Source: Novosphingobium sp. RL4
GTDB lineage: Bacteria; Pseudomonadota; Alphaproteobacteria; Sphingomonadales; Sphingomonadaceae
DNA length: 64,000 bases
Direction: 5' to 3'
Assembly (NCBI RefSeq): GCF_035658495.1
Contig: NZ_CP141945.1
Coordinates: forward strand, 955,501-1,019,500
How positions within the stretch are numbered: position 1 is the first letter of the stretch; each line of letters opens with the position of its first letter. The notes below the pieces were generated by a model. The model did not search any database. It saw nothing but the letters and a program-made list of their open reading frames with translations, and was not told the origin of the DNA. Positions 27,020 to 34,943 of this stretch are shown piece after piece. The position numbers and the translations under genes were made by a program.

Positions 27020-28735
27020 TCAGGGTTTCGCCGCGCAGACCGCAAAGCCGAGCGGCGGCAGGTCTACGCGCACCGAACCGGGCGCGCTGGCTTTGGCGGC
27101 GCAGGCCGTGCCCGCCAGCGTTGCAAACGAGAGCGATGCCGGATCGACGACAACAGCTGCAGAGACCGGCGCGGTCGAGGTATTGAAAGCCAGCAGCACC
27201 TCGCGCCCGGTCTTGGGATCGAAGCGGGAGACGGCGACGAGGCCGGGCTTCTCCGATGCCGCGCGGGTGACCGAACGGCCATCGGTCAGCGCCGGCGTCT
27301 TCACGCGCAAGACGGAAAGCTGCGCGATCAGGCGGTAGAGCGGATGGGCGGGATCGAAGCTTTCGGTAGCCGTGGTCTTCGCCGAACCGACCAGCGCCTC
27401 GCCGTTGTAGATCGCCACTTTGCTGGCGAACATGTCCTGCCGCGAAAGCTGGTCGCCGCCGGCCCCTGTAAAGCCCTGTTCGTCGCCGTAATAGATCGTC
27501 GGCACGCCGCGCAGGGTGAGCAGCATGGCATGGGCCAGTTCACCCCGCTTCAGCAGTTCATCCGCGCTCATCGCCGGGTTCGCGGCCTTGAGGAACATCG
27601 CCGCGCGCCCGGCGTCGTGGTTGCCGAGGAACGTTGGCAATTGCAGCGCCGCCTTGGCGCCGCCCTCGTAAAGACCGTCATCATCGGGCAGGCGCGCCAG
27701 TTCCTCGCTGCTGCCACCGCCCGCCGCCTTCAGCACCGCATGCATGAAGGCGAAGTCCAGCACGCCGGGCAGCCCGGCATTGCGCGTCCAGCTGGCCAGC
27801 AGCGCCGGGTCGTAATCGCCCGTCATCACTTCGCCGAAGATGTGGAAGTTCGGGATGCCCTTCGCCGCCGCGCGCGCCTTCATGGCGGGAACGAACGCGC
27901 GCCAGAATTCCGGGTTCACATGCTTGGCCGTATCGATGCGGAAACCGTCGATGCCGTACTTGTCGATCCAGTCGCCGTAGATCGCGATCATGCCTTCCAG
28001 CACGCGCGGGTTCTCGGTCGCAAGGTCATCCAGCCCGACGAAATCGCCAAGCTGCGCGCTTTCGCCCTTCCAGTCGGTATTGCCGCGATTGTGGTAGTAA
28101 GCCGGATCGTTGAGCCATGCGGGCGCTTTCACGCGCTCCTCGCCCCTGGGAACGAAGGGGGTATAGGCTGAGGCCGGATAGTCCGCCTTCGAACGGTACG
28201 GATAGCCCTCGGCAGCCCCCTCCCGGTACTGGATCACGTCTGCCGTGTGGTTGACGATGATGTCCATGTAGACCTTCATCCCCCGCACATGGGCGGCATC
28301 GACCAGTGCCTTGAAATCCGCGTCCGTTCCGAAATGCGGATCGACATGGGTGAAGTCGGTGATCCAGTAGCCGTGATAGCCTGCGCTCTCGCCCCCCTTC
28401 GGCCCCTGCACCGGCTTGTTCCTGAAGATCGGCCCCACCCAGATTGCCGTCGCGCCGAGGTTCTGGATATAGCCCAGCCGCGCGGCCAGCCCCTTGAGGT
28501 CGCCGCCGTGATAGAAGGCCTTGTCGGTGGGATCGAAGCCGGTGGCCAGCTTGCCGCCCTTGAGCCCGCCCGCATCGTTCGAACGATCGCCGTTCTCGAA
28601 CCGGTCGGGCAGGACGAAGTAGATCACCTCCTGCTCGGGCGTTCGCGCGCGCAGGTCTTCCAGCGGACCCGCCAGCGCGACTGGCGCGGCAAGCGATCCG
28701 GCCAGCGCAATGAGGGAAGATAGCAGGCGGTGCAT
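27020..28735 (-). CDS. GH13 alpha-amylase family enzyme, periplasmic
   Basis: 571 residues with a Sec signal (LLSSLIALAGSLAAPVALAG). ATG 28735 has GGAGAG at eight bases; longer in-frame starts upstream fall in a hairpin region and add Pro- and Arg-rich sequence. The catalytic domain has MDIIVNHTAD, nucleophile Asp in GFRIDTAKH, acid Glu in IFGEVMTG and Asp in GNHDAGR, then a short C-terminal beta domain. It resembles alpha-amylases and cyclomaltodextrinases placed beside MalA-type TBDRs. It lies downstream of the TBDR, separated by two hairpins that may lower its expression relative to the receptor. Confidence 0.92.
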   Translation of the reverse strand: MHRLLSSLIALAGSLAAPVALAGPLEDLRARTPEQEVIYFVLPDRFENGDRSNDAGGLKGGKLATGFDPTDKAFYHGGDLKGLAARLGYIQNLGATAIWVGPIFRNKPVQGPKGGESAGYHGYWITDFTHVDPHFGTDADFKALVDAAHVRGMKVYMDIIVNHTADVIQYREGAAEGYPYRSKADYPASAYTPFVPRGEERVKAPAWLNDPAYYHNRGNTDWKGESAQLGDFVGLDDLATENPRVLEGMIAIYGDWIDKYGIDGFRIDTAKHVNPEFWRAFVPAMKARAAAKGIPNFHIFGEVMTGDYDPALLASWTRNAGLPGVLDFAFMHAVLKAAGGGSSEELARLPDDDGLYEGGAKAALQLPTFLGNHDAGRAAMFLKAANPAMSADELLKRGELAHAMLLTLRGVPTIYYGDEQGFTGAGGDQLSRQDMFASKVAIYNGEALVGSAKTTATESFDPAHPLYRLIAQLSVLRVKTPALTDGRSVTRAASEKPGLVAVSRFDPKTGREVLLAFNTSTAPVSAAVVVDPASLSFATLAGTACAAKASAPGSVRVDLPPLGFAVCAAKP

Positions 28736-28769
28736 CTCGGGAACTCTCCGATGTTTTGCTTCAACGTCG

Positions 28770-28788
28770 CCCCGAAACCCGTTCGGGG
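28770..28788 (-). other. Small hairpin between TBDR and amylase genes
   Basis: CCCCGAA and TTCGGGG form a 7-bp stem with a five-base loop. Read on the minus strand it follows directly on the larger hairpin at 28792. Confidence 0.5.
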
Positions 28789-28791
28789 GAA

Positions 28792-28832
28792 GCGGAACCG
28801 GGAAGGGAGGGAGAGGAACTTCCCGGTTCCGC
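28792..28832 (-). terminator. Strong intercistronic hairpin after the alpha-glucan TBDR gene
   Basis: GCGGAACCGGGAAG and CTTCCCGGTTCCGC form a perfect 14-bp stem with a 13-base loop, 56 bases past the TBDR stop and 56 before the amylase start. No U run follows on the minus strand, so it may partly terminate, or protect the 3' end of the receptor message, inside one operon. Confidence 0.65.
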
Positions 28833-28888
28833 CCATTGCGATGCCGCCGGAGAGGAGGAGGTTCCCCGCACGGCACCGATAACCGGCC

Positions 28889-31672
28889 TCAGAACTTATA
28901 CGTGAAGCCCGCCAGATAGCGCGCGCCGTAGCGCTGATAGTCGATGATCTGGCGGCTATCGCCCGGATTGGTCGTCACGAAGGGCGCATTGGTGAGGTTC
29001 TGGCCCTGGATATAGAGCGAGAGCCCTTCCAGCGCGCTCCCCGGCTGGAAGTCATAGCCGATCTGCGCATCGACGATCGTTTCCGGCTGCGCGCGGCGCC
29101 GCTGGCGGTTGGCCGCGAAGCCCGAGACTTCGCCGATGAAGGTCGAACGATAGCGAACCGAGCCGCGCAGGTTGAAGCCCCACTTCTCGAAGAAGGCGGT
29201 GCCGTTGGCCACCCACTTCGAATAGCCCGGCAGCGCGGAAGCCGCTTCTCCCGGCATCGGATGGATCTTCGACTGCGTATAGGCGACCGAGCCGGTGACG
29301 CCGAAGCCCGACAGCGCCGAGGTGAAGGCATCGAAGGGAAGCGTTCCCGCCACTTCCACGCCGTAGAGCTTGCCGCCCTGCCCGTTGACCGGCACGTTGA
29401 TGACCGCGATCGGCGAGATCGTGTAGCCATTGCCCGGATCGGGCAGGGCCAGCGTCGAACTGTCGATCACCACGTCCTGGTTGTAGATGTAGCTCTTCAG
29501 CTCCTTCCAGAAGAACTGCGCGGCGATATAGCCCTTGGCCGCGAAGTATTTCTCGAACGTGAGGTCAAGCGCATTGGCGCGCCACGGGCGCAGGTCCGGG
29601 TTGCCCGACGAACCCGTCACCACCGCCACGCCGTCAGTGAAGGTATAGCCGTATTCCAGCGAGGCGCGCATGTCGTCGAGGCGCGGGCGGATGATCTCGC
29701 GCGCTGCGGCGAAGCGGACCACGAAGTCGCTGGGGAAACGCAGCGAGAGATTGAGGCTGGGCAGCACGTCGAGATAGTCGGTGCTGGACCGGCGGGTGGC
29801 GTAGAAATAGCTCGGCGAGCCGTTGGGGTTGAGGATCTGTTCGCCCGTCACCGGATCGAGGTTGGGCGCGGCGCTGCCGCCGCTGGAGTTCTGGTCGGTC
29901 CAGATCGCCTGGACGCCCACGTTGCCGGTCAGTTCGGCGGCACCGATCTGCGACTTGATGTTGGCCTGGAGATAGCCGGTCATCAGCTTTTCGCGGATCG
30001 CATAGCCCTTGGAAACCACGTCTCCGGTGGGGTTGGGCACCAGATTGTAGATGCCGTCCCGGATCAGGTCGAGCGGGTTGTAGCTGATGACGTTGCCCAG
30101 CCCGAGGTACTTCAGATTGGTGGTGCCGAGGCGGTACTGCTCGGGCACTTCCACACTGACGGTGCCGTCGGTATTGGCGGCAAGGCCCAGGAAATATTCC
30201 TCGGGAACCAGCGTCTTGGAGTGGCTGGTATAGTTCATGCCCGCCTGGATCGAACTGAGGAAGGAGGAATCCAGCTCCTTCTTCACCTCGGTGCGGAACT
30301 GCCAGAGCTCGTCCTTGATCTTGCGGTTGTTGTAGTAGCCGTCCTGCCCGCCGTAGATCGCGGTGCCGTCAGTGCCGATCTGGGTGCCGCCCCAGCCCTG
30401 CGGGCTGGTCAGCAGGATCTGGCTCCAGTCTCCATAGTCGAGATCGTGGGTGAAAGTGGTGCCCCTGGCGGCGCTGGTGAAGCCGATCGTATCGGTGGCG
30501 CCCTCTCCGGCGCGGCCGGTGCCCGAATAGCTCTCGATGGTCAGTTCGTTGCGGTCGGTCTTCGAATAGCTGGCGTCGAACATCGCCGTCCAGCCGTCAT
30601 CACCCTTCCATTCGTTGTTCCAGCCGAAGGAATAGAGCTTGGCATGGCGCTGGAACACGTCGTTGCGCAGCACGCCCTTCACGTTCGAGAAGCTGCCCGA
30701 ATTGATCAGGCCGTCTTCCACGGTGTAGCCCGGGTCCAGCGTGGCCGAGGACCAGTAGAGCGGCAGTTCGATGCCGCGCTTGATCTGGTCGTCCTTGAAG
30801 TTCGAATAGAAGGCGTCGATCGTCGAGGTGAAGTTCGCGCTCGGCCGCCATTGCAGCGTGCCGTTGAGCCCGAGCCGCTTCAGCTTGCTGGACGTGTTGT
30901 ACGACTTCGAACCGCCGATAACCTTGTTGCCGTCTGCCGCATCGGCATAGCCCCAGGAGTTGAACTCCTGCACCTGATAGGGTTCGTCGTTGTAGCTGGC
31001 GCCGAGCGCAATGCCGAGCGTGTCGTTCGCGAACTGGTCCACGTACATGCCGTTGACGCGGAAGCCCTTGTCGTCCGAGCCCTTGTTCAGTTTGCCGAGA
31101 TCCGCATAGACACCGCGCGCGCCCACGGTGACGATGCGCTTGCCGGTATCGAGCGGCCGGATCGTGCGCATGTCCACCGTGCCCGACAGCCCCTGCCCGA
31201 CAAGGCTGGCCATCGGCGTCTTGTAGACATTGACCGCGTTGATGACTTCGGAAGGGTACTGGTCGTACTCGACGGCGCGGTTGTCGCCAGTGGAGGTCTG
31301 CTCGCGGCCGTTCAGCAGCGTGGTCGAGAAATCGGGCGCGAAACCGCGGATCGAGATCGCGTTGGAGCGGCCGTTGACGCGCTGCGAGGTCAGGCCCGGC
31401 AGGCGGGCGATGGACTCGGCGATGGAAGCGTCGGGCAGCTTGCCGATATCCTCGGCGGAAACCGATTCCACGATCTGCTCGGCGCGCTTCTTCTTGTTGA
31501 CCGCCGATTCAAGGCTGGCGCGAAATCCGGTGACGATGATCGCCTGATCCTGCTTGGGATCGTCCACCGGGGCGGCGTCCTGCGCGAAGGCGAAAGACGG
31601 CACGGCGGCCAGGGCGGCCGCAAGCGCCAGCGAAGACGAATTCCGGCGCGAAAACTGCTTATGAAGCGACAT
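28889..31672 (-). CDS. TonB-dependent outer-membrane receptor, probably for maltodextrins
   Basis: 927 residues from ATG 31672, which has GAGGAGGAGG just upstream. The signal peptide ends SFAFAQD. The TonB box is AIIVTG, the plug has SAEDIGKLPDASIAESIARLPGL and ISIRGFAPDFSTTLLNG, and the barrel ends GFTYKF. It belongs to the same carbohydrate receptor group as Caulobacter MalA. Downstream genes encode GH13 and GH97 alpha-glucan enzymes; the divergent gene is a LacI regulator followed by a sugar MFS carrier. Import of maltodextrins is inferred from these neighbours. Confidence 0.92.
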   Translation of the reverse strand: MSLHKQFSRRNSSSLALAAALAAVPSFAFAQDAAPVDDPKQDQAIIVTGFRASLESAVNKKKRAEQIVESVSAEDIGKLPDASIAESIARLPGLTSQRVNGRSNAISIRGFAPDFSTTLLNGREQTSTGDNRAVEYDQYPSEVINAVNVYKTPMASLVGQGLSGTVDMRTIRPLDTGKRIVTVGARGVYADLGKLNKGSDDKGFRVNGMYVDQFANDTLGIALGASYNDEPYQVQEFNSWGYADAADGNKVIGGSKSYNTSSKLKRLGLNGTLQWRPSANFTSTIDAFYSNFKDDQIKRGIELPLYWSSATLDPGYTVEDGLINSGSFSNVKGVLRNDVFQRHAKLYSFGWNNEWKGDDGWTAMFDASYSKTDRNELTIESYSGTGRAGEGATDTIGFTSAARGTTFTHDLDYGDWSQILLTSPQGWGGTQIGTDGTAIYGGQDGYYNNRKIKDELWQFRTEVKKELDSSFLSSIQAGMNYTSHSKTLVPEEYFLGLAANTDGTVSVEVPEQYRLGTTNLKYLGLGNVISYNPLDLIRDGIYNLVPNPTGDVVSKGYAIREKLMTGYLQANIKSQIGAAELTGNVGVQAIWTDQNSSGGSAAPNLDPVTGEQILNPNGSPSYFYATRRSSTDYLDVLPSLNLSLRFPSDFVVRFAAAREIIRPRLDDMRASLEYGYTFTDGVAVVTGSSGNPDLRPWRANALDLTFEKYFAAKGYIAAQFFWKELKSYIYNQDVVIDSSTLALPDPGNGYTISPIAVINVPVNGQGGKLYGVEVAGTLPFDAFTSALSGFGVTGSVAYTQSKIHPMPGEAASALPGYSKWVANGTAFFEKWGFNLRGSVRYRSTFIGEVSGFAANRQRRRAQPETIVDAQIGYDFQPGSALEGLSLYIQGQNLTNAPFVTTNPGDSRQIIDYQRYGARYLAGFTYKF

Positions 31673-31806
31673 CCTGTCCTCCTCCTCAAGTGACCGTCCG
31701 CCCCTTCGATGTCTCGGGGTCGGCCGTGGAAGGCCCGGCGATTTTTTGCACCGCGACTCTTTCCGTTCCCTCTCGCTTAGGGCGGGACAGGCGAATGCAT
31801 AATATG

Positions 31807-31818
31807 GCATACGTATAC
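31807..31818. promoter_or_regulatory. Putative operator of the alpha-glucan LacI regulator, site 1
   Basis: GCATACGTATAC holds the palindrome ATACGTAT with a central CpG. It lies in the divergent region between the TBDR (start 31672) and the lacI gene (31924). On the opposite strand it reads GTATACGTATGC, matching site 2 at 33016 in 11 of 12 positions. Confidence 0.6.
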
Positions 31819-31923
31819 GCAAGTGCCGCGAGGCCACGTCGCGTTGCGCGAATGCAACGCGGCGGACATGGGCGAGACGGCGGAAAAACAGGACTTTAGC
31901 GGGCGAGACAGGGAAGCGGGACG

Positions 31924-32964
31924 ATGGGACGCAAACCGAGCAACAGGCCGACCAGTTTCGACATCGCCTATCGGGCCGGGGTGTCCCAACCCACCGTCAG
32001 TCGCGCGCTGCGCGGCAGCAAGGCGGTGAGCGCGGCCACGCGGGCCCGGATCGAGGCCATCGCGCGGGAGCTGAACTACTCGGTCGACAAGAACGCTTCC
32101 TCGCTGCGCTCCCAGCGGTCGAACACGATCGCGCTGTTGTTCTTCGAGGAGCAGACGCCCGACGATTCCAAGATCAACCCCTTCTTCCTCGCCATGCTGG
32201 GCGCGATCACCCGGCAATGCGCCAATCGCGGGATGGACCTGCTCATCTCGTTCCAGAAGATGGAGGACGACTGGCACGTCCGCTATCAGGACAGCCACCG
32301 CGCCGACGGGCTGATCCTGCTCGGCTACGGTGACTACACCCTCTACGAAAGCCGGCTTGAGCAGCTTGTCGGGCAGGGCACCCAGTTCGTGCGCTGGGGC
32401 TCGGTGAGCGAGGACAATATCGGCGCAACGGTAGGCTCGGACAATTTCGGCGCGGGCAGGCTGGCGGGAGAGCACCTGATCGCCCTCGGCCGCAAGCGGA
32501 TCGCCTTCCTCGGCCAGGCGGACGAGCACTACCCCGAATTCGCCGAACGCTACCGCGGCCTCTGCACCGCGATGGCGGAGGCCGGGATCGCCTGCGACCC
32601 CGCGCTCCAGCACGATGCGATCAGCCACGAGGACCTCGGCGAAAGCGCGATGCGGGCACTGATCGAGGACGGCGTGGAATTCGACGCCGTGTTCGCCGCC
32701 AGCGACCTCATCGCCATCGGCGCGATGCGCGCGCTCGCCGCCGCCGGGCGGACGATCCCCGGCGATGTGGCGGTCATGGGCTTCGACGACCTGCCCGCCG
32801 CCAGCATGACCAATCCGCCGCTCACCACGGTCATGCAGGACCTGAAAGGCGCGGGCGAAAGCCTGGTCGAAACGCTGGTCGCCCTGATCGAGGACCGGCC
32901 CGTGCCGGAAGCGACGCTGGGCGCCAGACTGATCGCGCGGCGCAGCACGCTGGGCCCGCTCTAG
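31924..32964 (+). CDS. LacI-family regulator of the alpha-glucan locus (MalI/MalR type)
   Basis: 346 residues with an N-terminal LacI helix-turn-helix (SFDIAYRAGVSQPTVSRALRG) and a sugar-binding effector domain (FAASDLIAIGAMRAL, GFDDLPAASM). The start at ATG 31924 follows GGGAAGCGGGACG. It is divergent from the TBDR operon and followed by the MFS carrier gene on its own strand, as in Caulobacter-type maltose loci. The GTATnCGTATGC sites before the TBDR and MFS genes are its likely targets. Effector probably maltose or a maltodextrin (inference). Confidence 0.92.
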   Translation: MGRKPSNRPTSFDIAYRAGVSQPTVSRALRGSKAVSAATRARIEAIARELNYSVDKNASSLRSQRSNTIALLFFEEQTPDDSKINPFFLAMLGAITRQCANRGMDLLISFQKMEDDWHVRYQDSHRADGLILLGYGDYTLYESRLEQLVGQGTQFVRWGSVSEDNIGATVGSDNFGAGRLAGEHLIALGRKRIAFLGQADEHYPEFAERYRGLCTAMAEAGIACDPALQHDAISHEDLGESAMRALIEDGVEFDAVFAASDLIAIGAMRALAAAGRTIPGDVAVMGFDDLPAASMTNPPLTTVMQDLKGAGESLVETLVALIEDRPVPEATLGARLIARRSTLGPL

Positions 32965-33015
32965 GCGGGGTTCTGTGCCCCTTAGGTGTCGTTCTGTCGC
33001 GCCCGGAATTCGAAG

Positions 33016-33027
33016 GTATTCGTATGC
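33016..33027. promoter_or_regulatory. Putative operator of the alpha-glucan LacI regulator, site 2
   Basis: GTATTCGTATGC, 88 bases before the MFS gene. It shares 11 of 12 bases with the reverse complement of site 1. Confidence 0.55.
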
Positions 33028-33114
33028 ATGTTGCCGTCGCCGAGCCGCCATGCAAGGTCTCCGGGCCATGACCGATGCGACCATGGATGCGCGCGGCAAA
33101 GGGAAGGAATGCCG

Positions 33115-34632
33115 ATGACGGGGGCCGGGAAAGGCGCGGAAATGCTCGAAAAACCGCGGCAGGGATGGGCCGGGCTATGGAACATCAGCTTCGGCTTCTT
33201 CGGCATCCAGATCGGCTTCGCGCTTCAGAACGCCAATATGAGCCGGGTCTTCCAGTCGCTCGGTTCCTCGATCGACGACCTGCCCGCCCTGTGGATCGCC
33301 GCGCCCCTCACCGGGCTGCTGGTACAGCCGATCGTCGGGCATATGTCGGACCGCACCTGGCTTGGCCGCTTCGGCCGCAGGCGCCCCTATTTCCTCGGCG
33401 GCGCCGTGCTGGCCGCGGTCGCACTGCTGGCGATGCCGGAAAGCGGCGGCCTGCTGATGGCAGCCATGCTGCTGTGGATGCTCGACGCCAGCCTTAACAT
33501 CTCGATGGAGCCGTTCCGCGCCTTCGTCGGCGACATGCTGCGCAAGGACCAGCACACCGCAGGCTACGCGGTGCAGACCGCCTTCATCGGCGCCGGCGCG
33601 GTGGTGGGGTCGCTGTTTCCCTACGTTCTCGACCACTTCGGCATCAGCAACAGCGCGGTGCCGGGCGGGATACCCGATACCGTGCGCTACAGCTTCCTGG
33701 CGGGCGGCCTCGCCCTGCTGGCGGCTGTGCTGTGGACGGTCCTGACCACGCGCGAATATTCACCGCAGGAGCAGGCCGCCTTAGAGGAGCCGGAGCAATC
33801 GCCTTCCGCACCGGCGGCCGACAGCCTGGCAGACCGCAACCTGCTGGGCGGGGCGCCGTGGATCGCGGCAGGCGTGCTCATCGCGCTGGCCGTGCGGTTC
33901 TGGGGTCTGGAAAAGGAAGTCTATCTGCTCGCCGGCCTGCTCGCGGCATACGGGATGGCGGTGATCGCCGCGATCGCCTTGGCCCGATCGGGGCGCAGCG
34001 CCTCGATGCTGGCTGGGATCGTCGGCGATTTCTCCGGGATGCCGCCCATCATGAAGCGGCTCGCCTTCGTGCAGTTCTTCAGCTGGTCGGCGCTTTTCAT
34101 CATGTGGATCAATACCACGCCGGTCGTCGCGCAGTATCATTTCGGATCGGCAGATCCCTCCAGCCCCGCCTATCAGGAGGCCGGAAACTGGGTCGGCGTG
34201 CTGTTCTCCGTCTACAACGGCGTGGCGGCCGTGGCGGCGCTGGCCTTGCTTCCGTGGCTGTCAGGGCGGCTGGGCAAGGCCCGCACGCACGCGCTGTGCC
34301 TCATGTTCGGAGCCCTCGGTTTCGCGGGCTTCATGGCCATTCGCGACCCGGATGCGCTGGTGCTGTGCGAAATCGCAATCGGAATCGCCTGGGCCTCGAT
34401 CCTGGCGATGCCCTACGCCATTCTCGCCAGCAGCCTGCCGCAGGCGAAGCTGGGCGTGTTCATGGGCCTGTTCAACGTCTTCGTGGTGCTGCCGCAATTG
34501 CTGGTGGCCACCGTCATGGGCTCGATCATGAAAGCCTTCTTCCCCGGTCAGCCGATATGGACCATGGCCTTTGCCGCCGCCACCCTGCTGATCGCCGCGC
34601 TCGCCGCTCTGAGAATTGGTGAAGCGCATTAG
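33115..34632 (+). CDS. MFS sugar transporter, SLC45/GPH-like (probable maltose carrier)
   Basis: 505 residues with about 12 membrane helices. Helix 1 has the GFFGIQIGFALQNANMSRVFQSLG segment characteristic of SLC45-type sucrose/maltose carriers (the stretch spans about residues 22-45), followed by GHMSDRTWLGRFGRRRPYF, the loop signature. Start ATG 33115 was chosen because AAGGA stands six bases upstream; ATG 33109 touches that site. It is downstream of the alpha-glucan LacI gene and has a copy of the candidate operator. Proton-coupled uptake of maltose or maltodextrin is inferred. Confidence 0.88.
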   Translation: MTGAGKGAEMLEKPRQGWAGLWNISFGFFGIQIGFALQNANMSRVFQSLGSSIDDLPALWIAAPLTGLLVQPIVGHMSDRTWLGRFGRRRPYFLGGAVLAAVALLAMPESGGLLMAAMLLWMLDASLNISMEPFRAFVGDMLRKDQHTAGYAVQTAFIGAGAVVGSLFPYVLDHFGISNSAVPGGIPDTVRYSFLAGGLALLAAVLWTVLTTREYSPQEQAALEEPEQSPSAPAADSLADRNLLGGAPWIAAGVLIALAVRFWGLEKEVYLLAGLLAAYGMAVIAAIALARSGRSASMLAGIVGDFSGMPPIMKRLAFVQFFSWSALFIMWINTTPVVAQYHFGSADPSSPAYQEAGNWVGVLFSVYNGVAAVAALALLPWLSGRLGKARTHALCLMFGALGFAGFMAIRDPDALVLCEIAIGIAWASILAMPYAILASSLPQAKLGVFMGLFNVFVVLPQLLVATVMGSIMKAFFPGQPIWTMAFAAATLLIAALAALRIGEAH

Positions 34633-34683
34633 GTCGTAACCCTCGGCTCCGGCGCAAGGCGAACTGCTCTTTGGCGAATGCGC

Positions 34684-34724
34684 AAAAAATAGGCCCCGCG
34701 GAAACCATTCCCGCGCGGGGCCTA
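34684..34724 (-). terminator. Intrinsic terminator, minus strand
   Basis: An 11-bp perfect stem (TAGGCCCCGCG with CGCGGGGCCTA, 13-base loop) is followed on the minus strand by TTTTTT. It would stop transcripts from the HTH-TPR gene 220 bases away. The stem also lies 57 bases past the MFS gene on the plus strand but has no T run in that direction. Confidence 0.8.
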
Positions 34725-34943
34725 GGTTGGGTCGCTCCGAATATAGCGCCGGCCTGGTCCAGATCCCCCGATCCTGCGACCTGCTCCAGCAGATCAATGC
34801 CCCCGACGCCCACAAGAATTATTCTACGCCCACGCAGGTGATTCTACGGTGATGCAAATTGCTGCAAATTGCAGAAATCCGCCAAAAATCATTTTCTTAT
34901 CAGCGCCGCGGCGATGGGAGAGGGGCTATTCGCTCATACCCGA
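34725..34943. other. Non-coding stretch between MFS and HTH-TPR genes, with short tandem repeats
   Basis: The gap from 34633 to 34943 has no convincing gene. Apart from the terminator it holds two ATTCTACG copies (34821 and 34841) and two adjacent TGCAAATTGC copies (34853-34872) in a locally AT-rich patch. Function unknown. Confidence 0.5.

Noticed and set aside
23218..34632. A Bacteroidetes-style polysaccharide utilisation locus with a SusC/SusD pair
   Set aside because: No SusD-like lipoprotein is present; the receptors are of the Caulobacter/Xanthomonas TBDR type, so only the GH97 enzyme resembles the Sus system.
34526..34813. A 95-codon minus-strand frame past the MFS gene
   Set aside because: It overlaps the MFS coding end and crosses a strong terminator. 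No ribosome site or recognisable domain is present.
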